DNA of 6,062 nucleotides, from positions 1 to 6,062 of the forward strand of contig CAIZGT010000247.1 in NCBI GenBank assembly GCA_903932545.1, written 5' to 3'. A program made the translations under genes and the position numbers. The stretch is from an uncultured Rhodospirillales bacterium (GTDB lineage: Bacteria > Pseudomonadota > Alphaproteobacteria > Acetobacterales > Acetobacteraceae). Numbering within the stretch: the stretch's first letter is position 1; the number at the start of each line of letters is the position of its first letter. A model generated the notes under the pieces. The model ran no database searches. It had not been told where the DNA came from and was given only the letters and a program-made list of their open reading frames with translations. This document shows, one piece after another, positions 1 through 6,062 of the stretch.

Positions 1-51
1 GAACAGGGTGGGTATAATGAGGAGGAGGCGGCGGAGGAGATAGGTCGTCAT
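1..51 (-). CDS. yejB: YejB-like oligopeptide ABC transporter permease, N-terminal fragment
   Basis: Only the first 17 codons are inside the window; the gene continues off the left edge. The minus strand reads MTTYLLRRLLLIIPTLF, a positively charged start followed by the first hydrophobic membrane segment. This is the usual opening of DppB/OppB-type inner-membrane permeases such as YejB. The ATG (51-49) overlaps the TGA (50-48) of the upstream binding-protein gene as ATGA, so translation is probably coupled. A short G-run (GGGG) a few bases before the ATG is a weak ribosome-binding site. Family membership rests on this short N-terminus plus the order after a YejA-like gene, which matches the known yejA-yejB order. 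The subfamily is therefore inferred. Confidence 0.75.
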   Translation of the reverse strand, partial: MTTYLLRRLLLIIPTLF

Positions 52-1874
52 TGCGCCCCACGCCGTGCCGCATCAACCACCGCGGCCTTGGCCGGATCGA
101 CCCACCACGTATTGATATCCGTCCCGGCGCGGGTCTTTTGCGATGGGATGCCGAAGCGGTCCCAAGCGGCGATGGTGAGATCTTCGGAGTGCCAGTGCGG
201 CACCACGTAATTGCCCGCCAGCAACACGCGGTCGAGTGCGCGCACCAGGGTGATCAGTTCCGGACGGGTTTGCGCGGTGACGATCTTGTTGATCAGCGCG
301 TCCACCGCCGGTTCACACACGCCCGCCAAATTCGCGCCGCCTTCGGTGTTTTTTGATTGGCACGACCAGTAATCGCGCTGCTCGTTGCCCGGCGAGTCAG
401 ACTGGCCGAAGACGGACACTGTCATGTCAAAATCATAGCTGTCAGACAGGCGCTGATACTGCGCGGGGTCCACCGTGCGCACATTCACCTTCATGCCGAG
501 TTTTTCGAGCAGCTGTGCATAGGGCAGTGCGACGCGCTCGAATGTGGGGGCGTCGAGCAGGATTTCGAAGGTGAATTGCTTGCCCGAGCTATCCACCAGT
601 TTGCGATCCACCACGCGCCACCCTGCATTTTCCAACAGCGCCAATGCAGCACGAAGTTGGAGGCGATTGTTGCCCGAGCCATCGGTGACCGGGAGTGTGA
701 AGGGCGTGGTGAAGATGTCCGGCGGGAGCTTGTCGCGGTATGCCTCCAGCACTGCCCTCTCCTCACCTTGCGGCAGGCCGGACGAGGCGAAATCGGAGTT
801 GGAGAAATAGCTGTTGGTGCGGGCGTAGCGGCCATAGAACAGGTTTTTGTTCATCCACTCGAAATCAAACGCCTGCACCAACGCCGCGCGGACCAGCTTG
901 TTGGCGAAGATGGCGCGGCGTGTGTTCATCACGAAGCCCTGCATGCCGGTGGGCAGATTGCGGGTGAACATAAGCTTGCGCACCAGGCCCTTCTCGACAG
1001 CGGGGAAATCGTAGGCGGTAGCCCAATTTTTGGCGATGTTCTCAATGCGCCAATCCACCTGTCCGGCCTTGAAGGCTTCGAGTGCGACGGTCGCATCGCG
1101 GTAATATTCGCTGCGAATGACGTCGAAATTGTTCAGACCGCGCGCAGTGGGAAGATTCTGCGCCCAGTAATCGCGCACCCGTTCGAGCGTGACCGAGCGG
1201 CCCATCTCAAACTTGGTGATGCGATACGGGCCAGAGCCGAGCGGGGCTTCGGTGAGGGGCTTGGTGAAATCCCGGCTCACCCACCAATGCTTGGGTAGCA
1301 CCGGCATGTCGCCCAGAATTTGCGGCAATTCGCGGTTCTCAGCGCTTTTGAAGCGGAACACCACGCGATGCGCGCCCTGTGCTGCAACACTCGCCACGTC
1401 GGCGTAATATTGGCGGTAATTCGGGCGGCCATCTTTGAGCAGGGTCTCGAAGGTCCAGACCACATCTTCGGCGGTGACGGGATGGCCATCGTTGAAATGT
1501 GCTTCTGGGCGGAGGTCAAAGGCGACAGATAGGTGATCCGGTGCCACGTCCACATCTTCTGCCAGATGCGCGTAGGCGGTTTCCGGCTCGTCATCGGAGT
1601 GCGTCATCAGCGTGTCATACACCCGCGCCGCCGCAGCGGCCGGAGCGCCGCGCAGGATGAACGGGTTGAAGCTGTCGAAACTGCCGATCGCGGCGGTAAC
1701 GACTTCGCCGCCTTTCGGCGCATCGGGGTTCACGTAGGGGAAATACGGGAAATCTTTGGGCAGCGCAGGCTCGCCGACCAACGCGATGCCGTGAACCGGG
1801 GCGGCTTGTGCCGTGAAGGGAATGAGCAGCAGGAAAGCAAAAGCAGCCAGACGCATTGAATAGGTTCCCATCAT
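48..1874 (-). CDS. yejA: YejA-like periplasmic peptide-binding protein of an ABC importer (SBP family 5)
   Basis: This is a 608-residue extracellular solute-binding protein of family 5, which captures oligopeptides in the periplasm and delivers them to a YejBEF-type permease. A signal peptide lies at about residues 7-24: Met-Arg, a hydrophobic core LAAFAFLLLIPF, then an AQA cleavage motif. The mature protein opens with the YejA hallmark YVNPDAPKGG (residues 47-56) followed by GSFDSFNPF (64-72). The length fits YejA. In E. coli the system imports microcin C, and rhizobial relatives import peptides; the substrate here is unknown. The first ATG overlaps the stop of the upstream phosphatase gene (ATGA), favouring coupled translation. 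A second in-frame ATG at 1856-1854 has a GGGA nine bases upstream and starts directly at the signal peptide, so a start there (602 residues) is a real alternative. The 3' end overlaps the permease start. Confidence 0.93.
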   Translation of the reverse strand: MMGTYSMRLAAFAFLLLIPFTAQAAPVHGIALVGEPALPKDFPYFPYVNPDAPKGGEVVTAAIGSFDSFNPFILRGAPAAAAARVYDTLMTHSDDEPETAYAHLAEDVDVAPDHLSVAFDLRPEAHFNDGHPVTAEDVVWTFETLLKDGRPNYRQYYADVASVAAQGAHRVVFRFKSAENRELPQILGDMPVLPKHWWVSRDFTKPLTEAPLGSGPYRITKFEMGRSVTLERVRDYWAQNLPTARGLNNFDVIRSEYYRDATVALEAFKAGQVDWRIENIAKNWATAYDFPAVEKGLVRKLMFTRNLPTGMQGFVMNTRRAIFANKLVRAALVQAFDFEWMNKNLFYGRYARTNSYFSNSDFASSGLPQGEERAVLEAYRDKLPPDIFTTPFTLPVTDGSGNNRLQLRAALALLENAGWRVVDRKLVDSSGKQFTFEILLDAPTFERVALPYAQLLEKLGMKVNVRTVDPAQYQRLSDSYDFDMTVSVFGQSDSPGNEQRDYWSCQSKNTEGGANLAGVCEPAVDALINKIVTAQTRPELITLVRALDRVLLAGNYVVPHWHSEDLTIAAWDRFGIPSQKTRAGTDINTWWVDPAKAAVVDAARRGAQ

Positions 1875-2653
1875 TCCGCCAAGGCTGCCATCGCCGCCGC
1901 CAGCAGTGACGCATCGCCCAAGGCGAGCACGCGCCCGTCTCCATTTGGGTGCAATGGCGCGCCGTTCCAGTCAGTGATTGAACCACCCGCGCCTTGGATG
2001 ATCGGCACCAGCGCCGCCCAATCCCAGTATTGCATCGTCGCTTCAGCGATGATGTCGATCTGGCCCAACGCGAGCAAGCCATAGGCATAGCAATCGCCGC
2101 CATATGACGTACGTTTCACCTGACCGCTGAGATTGCGCCATCTTGGCAGATCGGCTCCAAAAATCTCGGGTGATGTGACGGACAATTCGGCCTGCCCCAG
2201 GCCGGGACAGGCGCGGGTGCCCGCTGCGCCATAAGCGCCCACAAAGCGGGTGGGCTGGCCCGCCACCCCGATCCAACGTTCGTTGAGAATTGGTTGATCA
2301 ATGACGCCCAGGATCGGCGTCTCACCGTCCAACAATGCGATCAGCGTGCCGAATTGCGGGCGTCCGGTGACGAAGGCGCGGGTGCCGTCAATTGGATCAA
2401 GCACCCAGCGATACCGCGGGGTGGGATTGCCCGCGGGATGAAGCGTGCCGAACTCTTCGCCTGAGACGGCGTGATCGGGGAAGCGCGTGATGAGCCATTC
2501 GCGCATCGCAAGTTCCGCAGAGCGGTCGGCGATGGTGACCGGGCTTGCGTCAGATTTCTGATCCACGTCCAGGCGCGCGCGGAAATACGGCCGCACGGTC
2601 TGCGCTGCGAGATTGGCTGCCTCCTCGGCGGCGGCGATGAAATCCTCGATCAA
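1871..2653 (-). CDS. hisN: HisN-type histidinol-phosphatase, inositol monophosphatase family (TTG start)
   Basis: This is a 260-residue Mg-dependent phosphatase of the inositol monophosphatase superfamily. Metal-site motifs are all present: SGEEFG (residues 64-69), LDPIDGTRAFVTG (85-97) and YWDWAAL (209-215), giving ligands E66/E67, D86, D89 and D211. The DPIDGTRAF(V)TG form followed by FGTLIALL is typical of HisN-like histidinol-phosphatases, which dephosphorylate L-histidinol phosphate in histidine synthesis. Related paralogues act on inositol phosphate or PAP, so the substrate is inferred. No in-frame ATG or GTG lies near the family's N-terminus. The TTG at 2653-2651 has a strong GGGAG eight bases upstream and gives the expected length, so I chose it. 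The open frame runs far upstream only because it is antisense to kdsB. Its stop overlaps the start of the yejA-like gene. It is transcribed divergently from kdsB. Confidence 0.9.
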   Translation of the reverse strand: MIEDFIAAAEEAANLAAQTVRPYFRARLDVDQKSDASPVTIADRSAELAMREWLITRFPDHAVSGEEFGTLHPAGNPTPRYRWVLDPIDGTRAFVTGRPQFGTLIALLDGETPILGVIDQPILNERWIGVAGQPTRFVGAYGAAGTRACPGLGQAELSVTSPEIFGADLPRWRNLSGQVKRTSYGGDCYAYGLLALGQIDIIAEATMQYWDWAALVPIIQGAGGSITDWNGAPLHPNGDGRVLALGDASLLAAAMAALAE

Positions 2654-2668
2654 ACGCTGGGCTCCCGG

Positions 2669-2697
2669 TTTACGTGTCGCGTCCTGGCCACGATACT
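2669..2697 (+). promoter_or_regulatory. Candidate kdsB promoter, possibly giving a leaderless mRNA
   Basis: TTTACG (2669-2674) and GATACT (2692-2697) each match four of six positions of the sigma-70 -35 and -10 consensus and are spaced by 17 bases. Transcription would start about seven bases downstream, at or next to the kdsB ATG at 2705. No convincing ribosome-binding site precedes that ATG. This is seen by eye only, and matches of this quality occur by chance. Confidence 0.35.
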
Positions 2698-2704
2698 GTG
2701 GCGC

Positions 2705-3448
2705 ATGAACCCGATCATCGTCATCCCGTCGCGTATGGCCTCCACACGGCTGCCCGGCAAGCCACTTGCCGATATTTGTGGACGACCAATGATTGTGCAT
2801 GTGCTCAATCGCGCCCGAGAGGCCGAGATTGGGCCGGTGGCGGTGGCGTGCAGCGAGGCCGAAGTGGCCGAAGCGGTGCGCGCGGCCGGCGGGGTTGCTG
2901 TGATGACTGACCCGGCGCTGCCGTCGGGCTCCGACCGGGTGCAGCAGGCGCTCGATACGCTTGACCCGGATGGCGCGCATGATGTGGTGGTGAATTTGCA
3001 GGGCGATCTGCCCAGCATCTCGCCGGAATTGCTGCGCGCGGTGCTGCATGCGCTGGCGGATCCGGCCACCGATATCGGCACGCTGGTGGCGCCGATCACC
3101 AGTGATGAGGAGCGCCAGACATCTTCGGTGGTGAAGGTGGCGTGCGGGTTTCAGCCGGGGCAGCGTGTGGCCCCAGCGTTGTATTTCTCCCGCGCGACAA
3201 TCCCTTGGGGCGATGGGCCGTTGTGGCATCATATTGGCGTGTATGCCTATCGCCGCGCCGCCCTCGCCCGCTTCGTCGCGTTGCCGCCCGGCTTGCTGGA
3301 GCAACGCGAGAGCCTGGAGCAATTGCGGGCTTTGGAGGCGGGCATGCGGATTGCGTGCGCGCAGGTGGACCACGCGCCGTTCGGGGTGGACACACCCGCC
3401 GACCTGGAGCGCGCCCGGATCGCGCTTGGCGCATATCGCCAAGCATGA
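2705..3448 (+). CDS. kdsB: 3-deoxy-manno-octulosonate cytidylyltransferase (CMP-KDO synthetase)
   Basis: This 247-residue enzyme couples KDO to CTP, giving CMP-KDO and pyrophosphate, the activated sugar used to build the LPS inner core. It acts in the cytoplasm. The nucleotide-binding N-terminus is IIVIPSRMASTRLPGKPL (residues 4-21). Then come TDPALPSGSDR (68-78), VVNLQGDLPSI (95-105, metal-binding D101), HIGVYAYRR (a conserved KdsB block), an LEQRESLEQLRALEAG segment, and GVDTPADLERAR near the C-terminus with the second metal ligand D229. NLQGDLP in place of the enterobacterial NVQGDEP fits alphaproteobacterial homologues. The ATG at 2705 gives the exact family N-terminus although the frame stays open upstream. 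It is divergent from hisN (51 bases apart) and lies 49 bases before the receiver-Hpt gene. Confidence 0.96.
   Translation: MNPIIVIPSRMASTRLPGKPLADICGRPMIVHVLNRAREAEIGPVAVACSEAEVAEAVRAAGGVAVMTDPALPSGSDRVQQALDTLDPDGAHDVVVNLQGDLPSISPELLRAVLHALADPATDIGTLVAPITSDEERQTSSVVKVACGFQPGQRVAPALYFSRATIPWGDGPLWHHIGVYAYRRAALARFVALPPGLLEQRESLEQLRALEAGMRIACAQVDHAPFGVDTPADLERARIALGAYRQA
3424..3444. repeat. Perfect 8-bp inverted repeat (stem-loop) over the kdsB 3' end
   Basis: The arms are GCTTGGCG (3424-3431) and CGCCAAGC (3437-3444), perfectly complementary, with a 5-base CATAT loop. It ends just before the kdsB stop codon (3446-3448) and about 53 bases before the next gene. No T-run follows, so it is not a classical intrinsic terminator. 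It could be an mRNA 3' stem, a weak terminator or a dyad protein-binding site. Confidence 0.6.
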
Positions 3449-3497
3449 CGCTGATGCGCTACACTCTGGCATCAACCCAAACAGGCGCTGAACACCA

Positions 3498-4211
3498 ATG
3501 CAGCAGGCGGCTTTTCCGATAGATATGGCACATCGTCGCGTGCTGGTGATCGACCGTAACGTGACGGTGGCGCTGATGGTGTGCAGCCTGCTGCGTCGCT
3601 GGGGCTTTGAAGCCGAGCGTGATAAGGGTGAAGGTGAGGTTTATCCCGAGCCGGATTGGGATCTGGTGCTCGCCGACCCATCGAGCAACCCCGAGCGCCT
3701 GGGTGCGCTGCGCAGACGCGGTGTGGCCTGGGTGGCGCTGATCTCAGCGGGGGATTCACGCGAGACAGCGGATGCGGCGGCGTGGATCTACAAGCCGATT
3801 GAGGCCACCGAATTGCAGGAAGCCATTCGCCGCGCGCTGACGGCGGAAACTGCCGGTACCAGCGTTGGTGTGGACACCAGTGCGATTGTGGAACTCTGGG
3901 GCAGCCTCGATCACCCCGGCTTCCGCCAAGTGGCCAACGCCTTCTTGGGCGAGATTGAGAAGCGCGTGCAATCGATTGTGGAATCACTGGCGAGCGACAA
4001 CCGCAAGCAACTGCATTTGGAAGCTCATTCGGTGGGCAGTGCTGCGGCAAATGTGGGCGGCATGGCGATCTCACGCGCCGCCCGCGCTTTGGAATCGGTG
4101 GCGCTGGAGGGAGAGCCTTCGATGCTGCGCGGCTTGGTGGATGCGATGGAAACCGCGTGTCGGCGTGATCTGCCGGCGATCCGCAGGCTGGCGGTTCCGC
4201 CCACCACATGA
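3498..4211 (+). CDS. Degenerate receiver domain fused to a histidine phosphotransfer (Hpt) domain
   Basis: This 237-residue cytoplasmic signalling protein has a receiver fold at about residues 13-115 and an Hpt four-helix domain at about 134-232. Receiver landmarks are VLVIDRN (15-21), LVLADPSS (56-63) with candidate phospho-acceptor D60, S83 at the switch position, and YKPI with K99. The acidic pair is reduced to D19-R20, so the residue that normally contacts Mg is arginine. The usual MPxMDG loop is also absent, so phosphorylation may be impaired. The Hpt motif is AHSVGSAAANVGG (176-188) with phospho-histidine H177. The lysine usually found three residues later is G180. Hpt domains relay phosphate between receivers. 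Its stop overlaps the start of the next receiver gene (ATGA), which suggests that gene as its partner. The ATG at 3498 was kept; Met10 (3525) sits just before the receiver and is an alternative. No adjacent kinase is seen. Confidence 0.87.
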   Translation: MQQAAFPIDMAHRRVLVIDRNVTVALMVCSLLRRWGFEAERDKGEGEVYPEPDWDLVLADPSSNPERLGALRRRGVAWVALISAGDSRETADAAAWIYKPIEATELQEAIRRALTAETAGTSVGVDTSAIVELWGSLDHPGFRQVANAFLGEIEKRVQSIVESLASDNRKQLHLEAHSVGSAAANVGGMAISRAARALESVALEGEPSMLRGLVDAMETACRRDLPAIRRLAVPPTT

Positions 4212-5086
4212 ACGGTCGTATCCTGATCGTTGAGGACAGCGCCTCGCTGGCGCTGACCTGTCGGCTGCACCTCGACGGCCAGGGCCACACGCTGCTCGAA
4301 GCGGGTGATGGCAAGTCGGCACTGAACATTTTGCGTGCCGAGACGGTGGATTGCATTCTGCTCGACCTTGATCTGCCGGACATGAACGGCATGGACATTC
4401 TGCGCATCGTGCGTGACGGGCCGAACCCGCCTGCCGTGGTGGTGGTGACCGCGCCGAGCTCAATCCAGCAGGCTGAATACGCGGTGGGGCATGGCGCGTT
4501 TGATTACCTCGTCAAACCTTTCAGCGGCGGGCGGCTGGTGACGACGGTGCGCAATGCGCTGGCGCAGGCGGGTATGCAGCGCGAACTCGCCAAGCGCCTG
4601 GCCCCGCTGCCGCAATTGCGCACCCATCGCTACACCGCGCAGATCAGCTGGACCGGCAACCGCGGCAACGGCACCAGCGATTACCGCGCCTATGGCCGGG
4701 ATCATCTGATCCAAGCGCCGGGCCAGCCGCCGATTATCGGCACCTCCGACCCGCTGTTTCGCGGCGACAAGGCGCATTGGAATCCAGAGCAATTGCTGGT
4801 GGCCGCACTCTCCTCCTGCCACCAGCTTTGGTATCTGCATCTGTGCGCTGAGGCGGGCGTGGTGGTTACGGGCTATGAGTATGAAGCGGTGGGTCGGATG
4901 GTGGAGGAAACCGATGGCAGCGGCCAGTTCAGCGATGTGACGCTGAACCCAGTGGTGACGATCCTACCGGAATGTGACGCAACGCTTGCCGTCATGCTGC
5001 ACATGGCCGCCCATAAAGAATGCTTCATCGCCAATTCGGTGAAGTTTCCGGTGTATTGCAAGCCTAAGGTGGTAAGTGCGGATTAG
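4208..5086 (+). CDS. LuxO/NtrC-type receiver domain fused in frame to an OsmC-family peroxiredoxin domain
   Basis: This is a 292-residue open frame with two complete domains. Residues 3-120 form a receiver with all key residues intact: E9 and D10, phospho-acceptor D53 in LLDLDLPDMNG, T81, and K103 in YLVKPF. RLVTTVRNAL (109-118) is the ending typical of LuxO/NtrC-class receivers, which normally lead into an AAA+ sigma-54 domain. Here a helical linker (119-136) leads straight into an OsmC-like domain (about 138-289). That domain has HRYTAQISWTGNRGNGTSDY (140-159), WNPEQLLVAALSSCHQLWYL (191-210) with C204, and AAHKECFIANSVKFPV (267-282) with C272. These are the two conserved redox cysteines of OsmC/Ohr hydroperoxide-reducing proteins. 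It overlaps the upstream REC-Hpt gene by ATGA. A TTG at 4616-4618 could start a separate OsmC protein of 156 residues, but no good ribosome-binding site precedes it. An assembly join or deletion-born chimera is possible. Confidence 0.85.
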   Translation: MNGRILIVEDSASLALTCRLHLDGQGHTLLEAGDGKSALNILRAETVDCILLDLDLPDMNGMDILRIVRDGPNPPAVVVVTAPSSIQQAEYAVGHGAFDYLVKPFSGGRLVTTVRNALAQAGMQRELAKRLAPLPQLRTHRYTAQISWTGNRGNGTSDYRAYGRDHLIQAPGQPPIIGTSDPLFRGDKAHWNPEQLLVAALSSCHQLWYLHLCAEAGVVVTGYEYEAVGRMVEETDGSGQFSDVTLNPVVTILPECDATLAVMLHMAAHKECFIANSVKFPVYCKPKVVSAD

Positions 5087-5112
5087 GGTGGGATCGATTT
5101 GGCGACCCACCC
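5086..5112. terminator. Stem-loop between convergent genes, candidate bidirectional terminator
   Basis: GGGTGGG (5086-5092) pairs perfectly with CCCACCC (5106-5112). The 13-base loop can add a TCG/CGA pairing (5094-5096 with 5103-5105). It starts on the last base of the REC-OsmC stop codon and ends 7 bases before the end of lepA. Neither side carries a clear T-run, so termination strength is uncertain; position and stem are the evidence. Confidence 0.5.
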
Positions 5113-5118
5113 ACGCAA

Positions 5119-6062
5119 TCACGAATCCATCTTTAGCGCGGCCAGGAAGGCGGATTGTGGGATTTCCACTTTGCCGAACTGGCGCATGCGCTTTTTGCCC
5201 TCTTTCTGCTTTTCCAGCAGCTTGCGCTTACGGCTGATATCGCCGCCATAGCACTTCGCCGTCACGTCTTTGGACAGCGCGCCGATGGTTTCACGCGCAA
5301 TCACGCGGCCACCGATGGCGGCTTGGATGGCGATTTTGAAGAGTTGCTTGGGAATGAGATCCTTCAGCTTTTCGCAGATTGAACGGCCACGGCGATCGGC
5401 TTGGCTGCGATGGGCGATGAAGCTCAGCGCGTCCACCGGGTCGGAGTTCACCAGGATGGAGATGCGCACAAGGTCGCCCTCCGCGTAGCCGTCCATGCTG
5501 TAATCGAAGCTGGCATAGCCACGGCTGACCGATTTCAGCCGGTCGTAGAAATCGAACACCACCTCGTTGAGCGGGATGCGATAAACCGCCATCGCGCGGT
5601 TGCCGACATAGGTGAGGTCAATCTGCTGGCCGCGGCGTTCGTTGCACAGCGTGAGGATCGCGCCGAGATAATCATCCGGGACCATGATGTTGGCCTTGAT
5701 CCACGGCTCAGAGATCGAGGCGATCACTGACGGGTCTGGCATATCGGCGGGGTTGTGGAGTTCTTCCTCGGTGCCGTCCGTCTTGGTGAGCTTATAGACC
5801 ACGGAAGGCGCGGTCGCGATCAGGTCTAGATCGAACTCGCGCGAGAGGCGTTCTTGGATAATTTCCAAATGCAGCAGGCCGAGGAAGCCGCAACGATAGC
5901 CGAAGCCGAGGGCTGCTGAGGATTCAGCCTCAAAATGGAAGCTGGCGTCGTTGAGGCGCAGCTTGCCGAGTGATTCGCGCAGCTTCTCAAAATCATCGGC
6001 GTCAATCGGGAACAGGCCGCACCACACCACGGGGATGGACGGCTTGAAGCCGGCCAGCGAGA
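5119..6062 (-). CDS. lepA: Elongation factor 4 (LepA), C-terminal half, 5' end beyond the window
   Basis: The last 313 codons of a roughly 600-residue translational GTPase are present; the GTPase and domain II lie off the right edge. The frame enters with [18 protein letters not shown], the usual LepA junction into domain III. It continues with [32 protein letters not shown] and [12 protein letters not shown], which are strongly conserved in LepA. The EF4-specific C-terminal domain follows: [24 protein letters not shown], then [25 protein letters not shown] and [13 protein letters not shown] at the end. EF4 binds ribosomes and promotes back-translocation or remodelling of stalled ribosomes. 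It ends 32 bases from the convergent REC-OsmC gene. There is no sign of frame disruption. A GTG at 6030 is internal, not a start. Confidence 0.97.
   Translation of the reverse strand, partial: SLAGFKPSIPVVWCGLFPIDADDFEKLRESLGKLRLNDASFHFEAESSAALGFGYRCGFLGLLHLEIIQERLSREFDLDLIATAPSVVYKLTKTDGTEEELHNPADMPDPSVIASISEPWIKANIMVPDDYLGAILTLCNERRGQQIDLTYVGNRAMAVYRIPLNEVVFDFYDRLKSVSRGYASFDYSMDGYAEGDLVRISILVNSDPVDALSFIAHRSQADRRGRSICEKLKDLIPKQLFKIAIQAAIGGRVIARETIGALSKDVTAKCYGGDISRKRKLLEKQKEGKKRMRQFGKVEIPQSAFLAALKMDS

Noticed and set aside
357..1298. 313-residue plus-strand open frame
   Set aside because: It lies entirely antisense to the YejA-like gene, whose family motifs are clear. The frame is open because of GC-rich codon structure, and its product shows no recognisable domain.
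2471..2704. Upstream extension of the kdsB reading frame
   Set aside because: The extension is antisense to hisN, and the KdsB family begins exactly at the ATG at 2705 (MNPIIVIPSRMAS).
2654..3475. Long upstream extension of the hisN reading frame on the minus strand (534-residue frame)
   Set aside because: The extra 274 residues are antisense to kdsB, low-complexity in character (Arg/His-rich) and match no recognised domain. The family's N-terminus begins at the TTG at 2653.
3472..4407. 311-residue minus-strand open frame
   Set aside because: It is antisense to the REC-Hpt and REC-OsmC genes, very rich in Pro/Ser/Arg and Cys, and typical of a shadow frame.
4208..5086. Truncated luxO/ntrC pseudogene next to a separate osmC gene
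   Set aside because: Both domains are complete and in one frame with no stop or frameshift, and no remnant of an AAA+ or HTH domain is visible. I therefore annotate a fusion, while keeping an internal TTG start as an open alternative.
5401..5730. 109-residue plus-strand open frame within lepA
   Set aside because: It is antisense to highly conserved LepA coding sequence, with no start signal or recognisable product.

Overview
The window looks like chromosomal DNA from an alphaproteobacterium, with Rhodospirillales or Acetobacteraceae-like as the best guess. The base composition is fairly GC-rich. A KDO-activating enzyme implies a Gram-negative LPS outer membrane. The KdsB sequence carries the NLQGDLP and LPSGSDR variants that I associate with alphaproteobacterial homologues. 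This assignment comes from family recognition, not a database search. Genes are tightly packed and there is no unexplained gap over 300 bases. I see no tRNA, rRNA, CRISPR array or insertion sequence.

Left part (1-2653, minus strand): an apparent operon of three genes. It starts with a HisN-type inositol-monophosphatase-family phosphatase that begins at a TTG codon. Next is a YejA-like periplasmic peptide-binding protein. Last are the first 17 codons of a YejB-like permease, cut by the window edge. Both junctions are ATGA stop/start overlaps, so the phosphatase looks translationally coupled to an oligopeptide ABC importer.

Middle (2654-3448): a 51-base divergent intergenic region and kdsB (CMP-KDO synthetase) on the plus strand. 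A promoter-like pair upstream of kdsB would place the transcription start almost on the ATG, so the mRNA may be leaderless. A perfect 8-bp inverted repeat covers the last kdsB codons.

Right-middle (3498-5086, plus strand): two signalling genes joined by an ATGA overlap. The first encodes a degenerate receiver domain followed by a histidine phosphotransfer (Hpt) domain. The second encodes an intact LuxO/NtrC-type receiver that continues in frame into a complete OsmC-family peroxiredoxin-like domain, where an AAA+ and DNA-binding output module would be expected. No histidine kinase is visible. This REC-Hpt / REC-OsmC pair is the most unusual content of the window: it resembles a LuxU/LuxO-like relay whose output is a redox-type domain.

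Right end (5119-6062, minus strand): the C-terminal half of lepA (elongation factor 4), convergent with the REC-OsmC gene. A GC-rich stem-loop fills most of the 32 bases between them.
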